64,000 nucleotides of DNA from Sistotremastrum niveocremeum HHB9708 (lineage: Eukaryota > Basidiomycota > Agaricomycetes > Sistotremastrales > Sistotremastraceae): the NCBI GenBank assembly GCA_001630475.1, contig KV419401.1, positions 62,001 to 126,000 on the forward strand, in the 5' to 3' direction. Shown one piece after another: positions 1 to 11,814 of this stretch (position 1 is the first letter of the stretch; every line of letters begins with the position of its first letter). Position numbers and translations under genes: made by a program. The notes beneath the pieces were generated by a model. It saw only the letters and a list, made by a program, of their open reading frames with translations, searched no databases and had not been told where the DNA came from.

Positions 1-660
1 TGCAGGTACATTTTCAGGTGCTGACTCAGAGTCTTGGTCGACGACTACGTTTTGAGCAGTAGTGCTTTCTACCACTGCCGGTTGAGATGGAAGTTCGACC
101 CCGGCTGGGACATTTTCGAGCACCGGTGCCGTCTCAGTCTCAACCTTCGACTCAGCAGCGTCCATATGATCGGCGACCTCAGCAATGACGGGTACCTCTG
201 CCCCTGCGGGAACGTTTTCCAAAACGGGGGCACTGCCAGCGTCGAAGGCAGTTTCTTGAGGCTCCACACTGTCAACGACGGTCGCAACAACAGGAACATC
301 CGCGCCGGCAGGAACGTTCTCCAGGACGGGTGCAGATTCGGGCTCGGGAGGACTGGACGCAATAACAGGAGCTTCCGGAAGAGTGGGTTCCTCAAGAACG
401 GCAACTCCTGCGGGAACATTCTCCAACACTGGTGCAGATTCTTTCTCCTCAGCCGAGGGTATTGCGTTGGGCTTAGGTTCGGGGTCTACTATAGAACTAG
501 AAACTTCCGAGGTAGAGGGAGCGATTTCCGAAGCAGCTGCAGACTCTCGCTCTATCATAGATGACTCGGGGGCAGTGGCCTCCGCCGAGGTCGGGATGTC
601 AACAACGACGACGTCAGTGGCAGAGTTATCCAGAGCAGGTGCAGACTCCATCTCTTCGAC
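1..660 (-). repeat. Coding repeat array: SAPVLENVPAG units in the Msb1 tail
   Basis: On the minus strand the reading frame repeats ESAPVLENVPAGxxVPV about five times (near 15-40, 100-140, 190-240, 290-335 and 395-440), with a degraded copy (ESAPALDNSATDV) near 610-650. Spacing is irregular, about 60-100 bp, so the array seems to have grown by unequal duplication inside the exon. The array continues past the window edge. Confidence 0.8.
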
Positions 661-3600
661 AGGAGCTGCCTCAGCAGTTGTGACCTCGACAGCTGAAATT
701 GTTTCGGGCACTTCGGCTTCGGTAGGAGCCTCTACTGAGACAGGAGTCGACTCCATCTGAGCATCAGCGATTTCGACTTCAGAGTGAGCGGCCTCCGTTT
801 CCGTTGACGCTGCGGGGGTGGGTTCTGCAACAATGTCCGTCGTTGTAACCGGCTCGCTTTTGACACCAACATCCGCCACTTCGAGTTCCGAGATGACATT
901 TTCCGGCGAAACTTCCGGTGCCAATGGCAACACGACCCTAGGTTCCTCAACGGGCTGGACGAGTTGTACTATAGGCGCATCGACCTCTGCGATCTCAGCT
1001 GGCGCGACCACTGTTCGAGAAGCAGCCAATGTTGTGTCTTCAGCAGGTTCGGGCTCATCTTGATGGAGATCTGCATCCTCGGCCTCGGGCACCTCAGGAA
1101 CGTTCACAGCAGCGGGGGTATCGTCCACTGGAACTGGGGGAGAGTCAACTACTAGTGCAGGGGACGCACTTGGCGCAACAGCCTCTTCAGAAGACAGCTT
1201 CGGCGAAGCAACTTCAACATCCTCGATGGGAGGAAGATACTCTGCTGTCGGGGCTTCGTGAATCATTTCAGGCCGAGCATCAGGGACTGTCACTGGGACT
1301 TCCGTAGCCACAACATCCGATTCCGTCGACGATGCCACAGGAGCTGGTACATCAGCCTCGATGGCAGCGGCTGCAGTTTCATCAACCTTTTCGGGAGCGG
1401 ATGGCTCGGCGACTATGTTCTCGACGGGCTCTGGAGCAGGCACGTCCTCAGCTGTAGGAATAGGAGCTTCAGATTTCTGCTCCTTGTCTTCGGAGTGTCC
1501 GTTGACCACAGCGGCAGCTGTAACGCCCAGGCCGATCGCAGCCGTCGCAGTTGCGGTAGCCACAGCCACGGCTGAAGATGAGCTCTCGTGAGTAGTGCCT
1601 GCTACGGCCGGTGGTGACATCTTGCCATCCTCTTCCGACAACATCTCGCCCATCTCTCCAATTCTGGGAGACTTTCCTGCATCCTTCTTGGAAGCGCTCA
1701 TAGTCTTACTGGTCAACGAAGGAGATCCGAAGAAAGGGAATCTTCTCTTGGTAGTGGATGCAACGGAAGGAGATTTTCTAGAGCTGGCGCTGAGTCGACG
1801 ATCCACAGTCTGCGGTGTCGACGGCACGGGAGTCTCTGGCTCCGCCTTTGGAGTGGGAGGACGAATGGATTGAACGGCTTCGATGACCACCCAACCTAGG
1901 GTCTTCTCCTGATAATGAAGAGCGGCCGAAGGCTTCAATTGGCACAGTACGAACTGCGGCCAGTTAGCCGTGATAGGGTCAAGCACTGCGTCAGACCAAA
2001 AGTCGATGAAAGCCTCATCGACGGAGACCACAGAGCAAGATTTGACACGTAAGACTTCAGTCGATCGAGGGCTGATCTTTGCTACTGAAGGAGGTCCAGT
2101 AGAGACGCTCTGATTTCTCGGGGTCTCTTGACCTCTCTTACTACTAGACTTGCGCGCCGATGGTCGAGGTCTGGGACTTTCTGGTTCGGCATTGATCAAG
2201 GTGGAAGCAAGACTGGCACCAATCTTATCGTCAAAGAAGAATCCCGAGTTAGAGAACTTCCCCCAGTCTGAGCCAATATTAGAAGCGGCGGCAGGGGGTG
2301 GAGACCTCTGGGTTTCCTCGCTGGCTTTGGGTTGATTTGATGACACTCGCGACAATCCATTAGCGGAGGTAGGCGAAGATGGCTGGGCGTCACCGACAGA
2401 TAAAGAGCGACGTCTGACGGGAGTAAGTCGTGAAGTGGGAGGAGCGGTGAACATGGTGAGCGTAGGGCTTCTGGGGCCATCCGATCCTGAAGACGCTCTC
2501 GAATTCAGCAAAGTGATCGTGTCATCCGCGAAAATCTTCGAGATGTCTGTTTTGGCTTCAGGAACCTTCCCAGTTTCATTCTCTTTGTCTCCGCTCGGTT
2601 CCTCGACGGAGGAAGTCTCCTTCTGGAGGCTCTCCCAGAGCGCAGCAAACTCGTCTGAGGCCAAGAGGTTGTTTGCCTTGAGGGCATCCTCCACCAGCTG
2701 CAGGATCGAGCGCTTGGACGGCTCAAACCCAGGTAGGCGTTCGATGTCAATGCGAGCAAGCAAGGCATCGTGTGTGCGAGTAGTGAAACGTGGTTTGGGA
2801 AGGAAAATTCCGTCGCTCTCCTTGCCATAAGGATAAGCTTGAACCAACTCTGTTAGGCGCTTAGGCATCTTGCCTTGAGCGGTTTGGTCGCTGCATCAAG
2901 GTTGAACACTCATGTAAATTTGATGGATTGGATACACATACCGAATATGAGCGAGTAGGATATGCTCAAGAACACGCCCTGCAGTTTCCCACTCATCGTA
3001 GAAGGTGGCCCAATTGGACCCTTGAGAGCGATTGCTCAAAAGCCACCAACCTAGAGTTTTGGAGAGCTTGCTCCCAGATATACCATTCGCTTCAGAATGT
3101 GCAGCTAAAGACGTGGCCAAGTCCAAGAAACACTTCAAAAGATGTGCATGATTGGATGGAATGAGTGAAGTGAGAATATCGGAATATGCTCGTTTGGGGA
3201 AAGAAGAAGTACGCTCCGACTTTGAGAATGATTGATACCATCCCCATTCGTCTGCGCTGTTTCCGAACGGCTTTCCGCTGAGAGTGAGATGCCTCAGACC
3301 CCAACGAAGGACCGAAGCGACATCATGAGGCGTGCGACTGTATTGGATTTCGGATTGGAAAGGAGCAAGGGATAGCTCGGTGGTGGTGGTGATAGTACCG
3401 GAGGGACGAGGTGAAGTGATTCCATGCATGAAATAAGAAATGATTTTGCGTTGAGCAGCGGGGGAGGTGGAATACCAGTTGGGATGCATGATGCCCAGTG
3501 CTTCGAGGCCTGTGTCACTTCTTTAGAGACCGGGCGCGCCATAGATGCAAGGAGCACGTACCTCGCTCGATAATGATCTTAGAGCAAGCTTCCTCCAAAA

Positions 3601-3988
3601 GCAACGCGTCCGACAAGCTCAATTGCAAGCCACCGATTTCGCTCTCACTTAAGAGAGGAATGTTGGCGGGGCCTGACTCGAAGACAGCATCCAAGCCAGG
3701 ATCAGCAGACTCGGAGGTTCCGATGTCTGGAAGGGTGAGTGTGAGAGTAGGAGGTGCCACATTCCTCACGCTCTTTGGAGGTTGTTGGGCCACCGAACGC
3801 TCAGCAGGAGAGGAAGGTGTAGCGCTAGTTGCCTGGTTGCCAAATTTGTGGCCATCTAGCAGAGAAGACGTAAGCGAAGCACGCTTGCTCTTGGGAGCAG
3901 TCAAGTTCTGGTTTGCATGCTTGTCTTTAGAGTCTTCTCCCTTCTTTCGCCCGAACGTCCTTCCAATAGCAGAGAAGAAGGAAGGCAT
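1..3988 (-). CDS. MSB1: Msb1-like cell-polarity protein (3' end outside window)
   Basis: Three visible exons, 3988-3562, 3509-2942 and 2890 to beyond position 1, joined in frame across introns of 52 and 51 nt (GTACGT...CAG, GTATGT...CAG). About 1295 residues are visible with no stop. The start opens with MPSFFSAIGRTFGRKKGE, a small basic N-terminus usual for this family. Exon 2 carries the Msb1/Mug8 RhoGAP-like region, including LEALGIMHPNWYS, KTLGWWLLSNR and YDEWETAGRVLEHILLAHIR. Yeast Msb1 is a bud-site scaffold acting with Cdc42, Rho1 and formins; a similar role at growth sites is inferred. After about residue 420 the protein is Ser/Pro-rich and then an Ala/Val/Glu/Pro-rich tail with near-identical SAPVLENVPAG units (about positions 1-445). 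Family assignment is firm; the tail is species-specific and its end is not seen. Confidence 0.88.
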
Positions 3989-4589
3989 TCCAATGGGCTA
4001 AAATTGTGGACTGCATAATAACGTTTGTTAATCGGACATTCCGAGATGAAAGACAAGCTTAACTGACCCAACGCGGAGAGCACGAGGAGGGAAGGGTCAA
4101 CTCAGCAAGGGCAAGCGTTGTTAGAGTAAACGTCGGCCGTTGCCGGTTTCTTTTTTTCCCACTCCGGCCGGCCGAGTCGTGGACGATGGTTCGATCTTCG
4201 AACACAAACATTGAGCAACTCGAATACAAGCAGAGCCAGAGCCAAAAACTCCAATTCAACACAAAGGCTATAATATTATAGAAATAATGATACTCAGTCA
4301 AAACAATTGCTGATCAGTGATTACAGGACGCAAATCTATCGCTGTTCCTGTCGGGAGCTTGGTCATGGCGCCCGCGATCAAGCCGCAAATCTTTATGATT
4401 GACTTTTAGGTGTGGCGAAGGTGATGACAACAACTCTAGCGCTTTGTCCAGATGATGCAAAGACATGGGTAGCATCGACGTGGCCGCACGGTGTGCAGAC
4501 TGGCCGAGCCCGCATGCAAAGCGGTCCGGATAGCCGAATCTCCAAGGAGTTTGTCACGAGTGCTTGTTCTTGTGTTGTTTCCCATCGTC
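3989..4589. other. Intergenic: Msb1 promoter and downstream-gene 3' flank
   Basis: About 600 bp between the start of the Msb1-like gene and the stop of the next minus-strand gene. It should hold the Msb1 promoter/5' UTR and the 3' UTR of the gene at 4590-6854. No other structure was recognised. Confidence 0.5.
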
Positions 4590-6854
4590 TCACCAATCAT
4601 CGACATCCATCGCATCTTCTTCACCGTTCAGTCTACTATCCTCTCGGTAGCTCGACGATTGAGAGAAGGCTGCAGGCGATCCCCAGAACGGCTCACGATA
4701 CGTATTCCATGTTGATGACTCTAAAGGAGCATCTGAGCGGGTGAACGTCGATGGGCCCCAGACAGAGCACTGTGACGACGAGTGAGGTGACCAACTATTA
4801 CGGCCATCACTATCCATCTGCCCCGAGACATCGGTCATGGCAACTTCGTCGACCGAGCTGTCTAAATCGTCCATGCTTCGCTCGATATGCGTGATTGAAC
4901 GTAACGGATGTGATTCCAAGGCAGGCGGCGATTGATCCAGTGCGGTGTCGGCTTCTTGGGACGAATGAGGTGACTCAGCTGCAAGTTGAGGTGGAGCGTC
5001 GTCGAAAGCAGATGGTGTCGGGGTGTGTGCGATCTCATGGGGGCGCCTCCCATTGACCAGACGAGGATCAGCCACGGTCGGTTTTTTCCAAACTTGACCT
5101 TTCGCACGAAGGCCATCCATCAAGCGCTTGAACATGGCGGTGATGGGATTAAGCTTGGACTCGACTGAGCCCAAGCTTGTCTCACTGACTTCATCGTTCG
5201 ATAGGGTGTTGGGGAGGGGGAGGACGACGGGGAGAGGAATCTCGGGACTTGGCTCACAGTGACTGGATCTGGGAGGCCTCAGTATCGACTTCCGAGGGTG
5301 CCTCTGGACCGAGTCGTATGGAGTCACACTATGCCTCGCTTTCCGCCTAGCTTGTGCGACATGGGTAACGTCTGCGGGCTCTTGTTGTTCAATATTCTGC
5401 CGAGATTGAAGAACCAGGTCGCGCGTAGACCGACGGGAAGAGTCTGAGTAAGTTGCCTCGTTTCGACGACGGGGGCGAGGGGTGCGAGTGTTGTCGGACA
5501 GAGGATCTCCAGATACTTGAACCTGTTCTGAAGGAACCGAAAGTTCCACAGTTGAAGGTTCCGGAGACTCGGTAGCATCCTCTGCCGCCTCTTCAAGGTC
5601 TGCAAAATGGACGCTTCTAGGAAGATGATTTTCCTCAGCGTTGACTGAAGCACCAGCCACAGCGGTGTCTTTGGTTGTATTCTGAACGAGAGAAGGTAAG
5701 TCTTCGATTTGGGATCGCGGTTATATGTCGTAGCGTTGACATACCTCATCCCAGAAGCCTTTGTCCTCAAGACGCTCAAATAGAGGCATGGCTGGAATCT
5801 GCGGTGGGCCTGTTCGATGTTCGATGTTCAATTGAAATTTGGGCGAAATATTGACAAATTTGACATACGAGGAATTGCACCCAGGGTGCAGCGTCCCAAT
5901 CTTGCAGTGAGATCCCTGGCTTCTTTCGCCTCTGCTGTGTCGTTGACTTCAGGGAGGGGGGTCAAGCTTCGCAAATCAGACATCGACCGAGGCAGGGAAG
6001 GAGTCAAAGGCGTGTCTTCGGGACAATCATCATAATTCTCGTCTATGTGACGAGAGTGAGACGACAAGGCTACTAAAGCATCCTCATGTTCCTTAGGGTC
6101 GGGCTCTGATTTGACTGAGCCGTTCGCTTCATTGTCCAGGGAAGCTGAACAGAAGTGTCAATTCATCGCCGCCGACATAATGGAGAAAGGAAGTTGTCTC
6201 ACCGATAGAGATAGAGGCTTCCATTTCTTGGGCTTCATCGAGTTCGCGATCGTCGACTGCAAACCCTTGAGAATGTGTACTGTAGTCTCAATGACTATAA
6301 TGTTTGAGCGGATAGATAATGTGAATGGTTACGCACGGACTCAAAAGCTCCTGATGTTGATCGAAAACTTTCAATGCTTCCTCAGAGAGTTCAACGACTT
6401 GGCCTTCGTCTGTTGCTGGTAGGTTTGCTTCCGAGACACCCGGTTCTCGTTGTTCAGAGACAGACAAAGGATGTTGAGCAGTAGGGAGGATGGATTGTGT
6501 CGCGTCTGGTGATGGAGTGACGGTGTTGGATGTCTCGTTAATAGTAGGTCGACGTAGACGAGTAGGGAGTAAACGGTATACACGTCCTTCGTTAGCCACA
6601 GTGGCAAGAGGGGCGACGGTGAATTGTCTGTCGATCTGATCGACTGGAGGGGAGGGGAGAGAATTCTGGATAGCCGTGTTGAATGTCTTTGAGAGATTCA
6701 TCCTCCATTTAGCTATCATCCTAGTCGTCTGACCACTGAGAGTCTTGAAGACCTTCACTGGCCTCTGAGACATCTCGTAGTCTTCATCGTCGAGCGGTGC
6801 CTTTCTCTTGAGAAACTTCGAGTCCATGACAGGAGATTGTGTTTGAACAGACAT
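4590..6854 (-). CDS. Disordered nuclear-type protein with possible PP1-docking motifs
   Basis: Five exons: 6854-6337, 6279-6203, 6144-5869, 5791-5745, 5681-4590; 669 codons, all phases consistent. Starts MSVQTQSPVMDSKFLKRKAP and ends DAMDVDDW. I do not recognise the family. It is mostly Ser/Pro/acidic with basic clusters (FLKRKAP, TPRPRRR) that could be nuclear signals. The only compact-looking patch is GAIPPMPLFERLEDKGFWDE at about residues 287-306, encoded partly by the 47-nt exon 4. Exon 5 holds PRSVHFADLEE (about 327-337), which fits the RVxF pattern, and RKSILRPPR (about 436-444), which fits the SILK pattern; both are docking sites for protein phosphatase 1 in other proteins. A PP1-regulator role is inference only. 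It sits head-to-tail upstream of the Msb1-like gene. Confidence 0.75.
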
Positions 6855-7778
6855 GTTGATTATGAGAGGGAATAGGTGGATTGCGAAGGGAGTTGGATAA
6901 GAGTTGACGGGATAGTGGCGATTGTAAGAAAGGTGGCAGAAGTCGAATAGAGGATTTATATAGCAGTAACCACCTAGATGAGGACAAAAGGCGATTATGT
7001 AGTGGTTGTGTGGCTCCAATGACTATTGTTATTGTTTCCAAGGTTTTTGGAGGACGAAATGGAGGTGTAATCACAGTGGCAGAGAACAAGGAGGCGCTTT
7101 ATGAATACTTCCGGAATCCGAGTCTCGGATGTAAGCTTAGTCAGCATCGCGGTTTGAATTTCTGTAACAAATCTGTTGGCCGCCTTGCGCGACATTCGAT
7201 CGCAACATCTCGCACCTCCGAAAGTCTGAAAATAAGAGGGAGGCTGAGATTCCTGGTGATATTAACTCATGCACCAGTGATACGAATTTTATTTTTGTTT
7301 GTATCATGGACCTTAAAATTTGAAGCGACTCGGACAAATTGACTTCGACTTGACTGTCAATCCTTCAAGTTTAGAATCTGAACCTTCCAATAAAACATCG
7401 CCTATCAACCTATCCTGACTATGAACGACATCTCCTCAATCATCTTGCTTTAATAACTGGATAGAGAGAACGTTCAATCTCACGCGTGGATCAGGCACCA
7501 GCGCTTGTGGAGATGATCTCCGTTCCGTATCATATACTATAAGGTAAAAGTAGTGCAAATGTACATAAAGATCCTGGAATATATCGTAGATGCATCATTG
7601 AGTGACAAGCAATGTCGTCGTAAGTAATGTCCACATGTCAGGTCCTCAACTTTCCAGCTTCCGAAGCCCCCAGAATCCCAAAATGATATGCCATAGTCCA
7701 AGTCTCCATAAACTTGTATCCCGGAAGTCCTAATCAAGATCAGCTTGATGATCGTACTATGTGATCTCTTGGGGCTTA
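6855..7778. other. Intergenic: promoter of the gene at 4590-6854
   Basis: About 920 bp between two minus-strand genes. Short ORFs occur on both strands, but none has a plausible splice pattern or a recognisable motif. It should include the promoter of the downstream gene and the 3' UTR of the membrane protein. Confidence 0.4.
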
Positions 7779-8415
7779 CTAAGTGGGAGTAGAGGTGGTA
7801 ACGACGCCGGGCCCACCAGCAGCCGAGGTAGGTGTTGCACTGGGGCCAGGGGCAGGGGTGCTGGAACTTGAGCTCCCACTGCTGCTAGAGGGAGAGCTGG
7901 AATCGGTAGAACTAGTAGAGCCAACGCTTATGCCGCCTGCAGATTGCAGTCCCGCGCCGCCCGAACTACTAGAGTTGTTATTCTTTTTATGGAGTGTGCC
8001 GCCAAGCGCACCGCCGAGCACTGCAGCAAGCACGACGATAATGGCGACAATGATGATGATGATTCCTTTGGTGGTTCTCCAGAATGGGATTCGAGTGCTC
8101 GTACTGCGTGTCTGAGGATATTCCTGAGTAGACACGTTCTTTTCAGGATCGAGTTGCTGCAATCGCTGTGGAGGCGTGCTGAGGACTCCATGACCGCCTG
8201 TGGTTTCGCGCTCTGCTTCAGATTCCAGGAGATCAGGATTGTAGCCCTCCTAGATTATCGTTATCATGGTAGTGGAAGGACAGCCGTCAGATATTCAAAC
8301 ACTGATCGCCAGATGACTCGCAACTGACCTGCTTCTGAGCTTTCGTGACCTCAGGGGCATCCCTTAGCATCTCTACATCGTATCCCGCCCCATTAAGTTG
8401 AGCTGCTGAAGACAT
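7779..8415 (-). CDS. Small single-pass membrane protein
   Basis: Two exons, 8415-8329 and 8249-7779 (intron 79 nt, GTCAGT...TAG), 185 residues. N-terminal cytosol-like segment MSSAAQLNGAGYDVEML...EGYNPDLLESEAE, a basic stop IPFWRTTKG, then one long hydrophobic helix (about residues 91-113, IIIIIVAIIVVLAAVLGGAL), and a Ser/Thr/Pro-rich tail (SSSPSSSSGSSSSSTPAPG) that looks O-glycosylated. There is no N-terminal signal peptide. The layout resembles small basidiomycete surface or sensor proteins with an acidic N-tail, but no named family was recognised. The tail is low complexity and may vary between strains. Confidence 0.75.
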
Positions 8416-9522
8416 GGTGGATTTGATGGTGGTGGCGGAGTAGGAGGACCTTGAGAAGTGGGGATCTAGAGCTGGGAGGCCGTTGGCCAGGGCAGTGCTG
8501 GTGGTGAGACCCGAATATATTTGGGATGCCGCTTCGTCGGCTTGTTTGCAACGCGCTAAACTTGCTGCTGGCTCAGAGCCTGGTAGGCCTCACAGAGCGT
8601 GCTGTTGACGATATTCCTATCATTGCGATTTTGTCGAATACTCCAAGGGGGTCTGCTACAATCTGGGAGGTTAAGACTGATGTCCGTCTATTGATTGTCT
8701 TGGTCCAATCTCGGAGTCGCCCTCTGGGTACTTCAACAGGCACTCGAACGAAACACCTCCTGTCGACACACATTGGGGGTTCTGTTTCACTCGTATCCAA
8801 GACATTACAACAAAGAAGATGCGTCGTCTATTATAAGGACCAGAACTCGAGGTTTTCGTATTTTGTGCATCCTCATGTCTATGGCCTTCGCAACGCATTG
8901 GCAACGGTTCGTTGGACGAATACATCATGGTCAACGAGGCTTCGGGTGCCTTGGAGACCTTTTACGCATGTCAATGTCAGTTTCTTAATAATGGCGAGAC
9001 AATGGAACTGACGACGGGAGGACTCCACCTGCTTCTATGCCTCCTTACGACCCGCCGGCGGGCGCAGATGAAAGCATAGCCTAACTGATTGCGTCCACCA
9101 TCCAGCCCAGGGTCCCTCAATCACCTTCTCATGCAGAATTTTCATATCGGTCGCGCTAATTCAATGATACGCAGTCTACTGCGACAGAAGCCGTCATACT
9201 CAAGTGCAAAAGGAGGTCAGCACTCAGCTTACCGAATTTATCTACACCCATCAACCCTCTCGCGCCCCGGAGTGCAGATAATATGACGCACATGCTGCAC
9301 TGGCCTCGTATGACCGACATTTGTTCGCGCAGATACGCCCTTGGCCGCCTTTAGGGAAAGCAGCGGGTTCTGCCTGTCCCTATGCTTCTCGTAGCTGAGC
9401 TTATGCCCTCGAATTTGTCCATACCAATTTCTTTATCGTATCGCGATCGACGGTCTTCTCGGTTCAGCCCATGGAAATTTTCAATTGATCTTTACGTTGG
9501 GCGATAGCCATTGAACCATGCT
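8416..9522. other. Intergenic region, no supported gene
   Basis: About 1.1 kb. The longest plus ORF (8526-9011) has no recognised domain, no start context and overlaps equally long minus ORFs, so it is not called. The proximal part should contain the promoter of the small membrane protein. Confidence 0.4.
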
Positions 9523-9605
9523 AGCACTGATATAGACTCTGTGCAGACGAACCAGGGGCCAAAAGCCCCAGGGTAAGCCCCACCAGGCATGGCACAAAGT
9601 CACGC

Positions 9606-9765
9606 CCCCTGGGGTTTTCGTACATGGCGCGGTGCCCAAAAACCCCAGCCACAGGGGCCAGAACCTGGGTCTTTAAGCAACCGAAAATGTCCGGAAAGCC
9701 CCAGGGATATATTATAAGATTAGGGTGCCGTCATAGCAGAAACCCCAGCCAGTGGGGTTTTGTAT
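9606..9765. repeat. Hairpin-forming CCCCAG/CTGGGG motifs (left cluster)
   Basis: CTGGGGTTTT at 9609-9618 pairs with AAAAACCCCAG at about 9638-9648. AAACCCC/GGGGTTT around 9740-9760 forms a short perfect hairpin with a 7-nt loop (AGCCAGT). The same AACCCCAGCCA word recurs near 11032-11043 in the right cluster, tying the two clusters together. Confidence 0.65.
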
Positions 9766-9854
9766 CATTGTAGCGGTAGCTTTAGATACATTACAGAATG
9801 ACTTTGATCTTATCCCACTGGGCATTTCCAACATGGACTGAAGGGCATCACAAA

Positions 9855-10300
9855 TTATATTACGGTCATACTGCCCGTCTCACACCCCTCGATGAATCCT
9901 ACTTCGTCGTCTGCATGTCGACCCTCTATGCTGATCCTACAACTTCGACTTCCTCGTCGCCGTCCGCATTTGAATGGATCCCACCCGAAGCATCCCGTCG
10001 CTTTCTTCGCCATTGCTGTCTCATCGTTGAAGATTCTCGTGGGATACTCTTCTCTGCGTCGAAAGCTCTCAGTATTGAACCGTATTTGTGCGCATATATG
10101 GTACTCACAGAGCCGACCACCATCATGAAGAACTCCGCAATGCCATCTCCAACTAGATCTTCTCATAAGTCTTCTTACAATGTTTTGCATCAATTATTCG
10201 CTTACGTGAATACGAAGAGGAGACTCGCCTCAATAGCTCGACCTTTCACTTTGCCATCTTCATATCCCATCTATTACCCAAGCCTCAACTCGTCCATATC
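9855..10300 (-). pseudogene. Possible decayed membrane-protein gene inside the transposon
   Basis: On the minus strand, short stretches look protein-like: MGYEDGKVKGRAIEASLLFVF (about 10300-10215) and VGDGIAEFFMMVVGS (about 10160-10110), the latter followed by a strong GTGAGT donor and a basic/acidic tail reaching a stop near 9930. I could not find phases joining them into one open frame. It may be a captured and decayed gene fragment, or chance. Confidence 0.2.
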
Positions 10301-11182
10301 GGCCACTTTCTATCTTCGCGTCATGTTCCGGTGCATATTCCGGTGCTGGCCGACAGCGGTCTTGCTGCTACTAGTCGAGTCGCGTCTCGATCGCTGTTCA
10401 CGAAGACCTGATGCAAGAGCGAGAGTGAAGTGAGTCCTGAGAAGGAGGAACATCCTCACCTTCTAAGCCTCCAATGATAATAATCGCCTTCAAATGAGCA
10501 GTGAGCAGTCGCGCGGTAAGCATGGGTGATCAGATGCATACCGCGTATTCCTGCTTGTCGCCTCTGGCATCCGTGATTTGTCTGGTTTCCGTTTGGGCGG
10601 TTTGGGGTGCATCAACGTCGATTTGATGATGGACCTATGTGACGCGGCCTATACAGGGTTTAGACAGTGTGGGTGAGGTGCGCATCGTCGTCGAGAGGAA
10701 GGAGCACAGGGAATAAGCGCCGGCGGACTCTGGCGCTTCGAACGATCGCGTCTGGCTGAGCGGAGTTTAGACTTGGCCGCAACTAATCTCCAAGTGTATA
10801 TTTCCAAAGGTGCGTGTATGGAATTTGGGAATCCACCAGAGCCTAAGAAATTGGTGGTTCTGAGCCATGTTTTCGCACACAAACTACATGTAGGAAGTTA
10901 ATACAGTGGTAGCACTATGTACATAAACTATGAGACTATATAAAAATGACGGGACGGAAAACCCCAGCTGGAGTGCACATCCCCTGGGGCTTTTCAATTG
11001 AGTCCTCAGGCTCGCAATCGCCATGGCAAAAAACCCCAGCCAGTGGGATGTCGATGTCCCGCCAAATTTGTTCCGGAAATGGCAGTGACATCGAAGCACC
11101 GGCCATTGGGGCTTCTATCCCCGAAGCCCCAGTTTCGGTGGCTTTCGGCCCCTGGATCGTCCGCACAGTGTAGACATCACAA

Positions 11183-11814
11183 AAATTTCCGATCGAGATG
11201 TGTTGCTACGCTATGGAACGACTCGTGGCTCTTCTCATGACCGCATTTGGGCGGATGAGAACATCGCTTTATCGCTGCTAATTGATCAACTTGATGGATC
11301 ATGCGCTCGGACCTGATTTACAAGCACGTGTGCGTGATCAGCGGCGCGAGTGATTTACTCATTTGGATGCAAATAGAGTTATTTGATTACTACTAGGCGT
11401 AAGACTATTATTATGAGGATATAAGGTAGATAGTAACACCCAAATCCCATCAGTAGACGGAATAGTTAGTGATGAATAAGAGTATGGTGCAAGAACTCAA
11501 AGAGTATAATTGAGGGCGAAAGCAGAAACGAGATTAGGAGTCAGGCAAACCTGTCGCGACAGGTTAGACTGAGCGAGGCGGCAAGTACAATAACAACAAG
11601 GAGATTAGCGGAGAGATAGAAGATGATAGTGATTAATGGAGGGAATGCCGAAGTTTGAGATGCAATGATAAAAACGAACAACAAGGAAATCCAAGAACAG
11701 ATGAGATTGCGGAGGAGAGCTTGCGAGAAACGAAAACATGAGAGCGGACGAGCACAATTTTGGAGGGAGCGGATTATGTGCGATGGAAGAAAAGGCGATG
11801 GTGGTGATGGAGAA
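11183..11814. other. Ste12 3' flank
   Basis: About 630 bp, AT-richer than its surroundings, between the transposon and the Ste12 stop. No gene recognised; expected to hold the 3' UTR and polyadenylation site of Ste12. Confidence 0.4.

Larger units (their letters stand above)
9523..11182. mobile_element. Degenerate DNA transposon with ~40-bp terminal inverted repeats
   Basis: The left end (about 9528-9568) and the reverse complement of the right end (about 11142-11182) match at roughly 32 of 41 positions; the core can be written CTGTGCRGACGAWCCAGGGG. Just inside both ends lie clusters of CCCCAG/CTGGGG motifs in both orientations (9551-9765 and 10958-11155), like the subterminal transposase-binding repeats of hAT- or CACTA-type elements. 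The 1.65-kb length and lack of a recognisable transposase suggest a non-autonomous, decayed copy. I could not establish a clean target-site duplication, so the superfamily is open. Confidence 0.6.

Noticed and set aside
34-760. Plus-strand ORFs of 125-176 codons at the left edge
   Set aside because: Antisense of the repetitive Msb1 tail; products are composition artefacts.
2435-2830. 131-codon plus-strand ORF
   Set aside because: Antisense of the Ser-rich part of the Msb1-like gene.
3498-4001. 167-codon plus-strand ORF opposite the Msb1-like exon 1
   Set aside because: Exact antisense of an exon with clear family sequence; its openness follows from the codon pattern of the real gene.
8526-9011. 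161-codon plus-strand ORF
   Set aside because: No recognisable domain, no splice neighbours, overlapped by equally open minus-strand frames.
9798-10433. 211-codon plus-strand ORF inside the transposon
   Set aside because: Not transposase-like, low-complexity ends, and it competes with more protein-like minus-strand text; not enough to call a gene.
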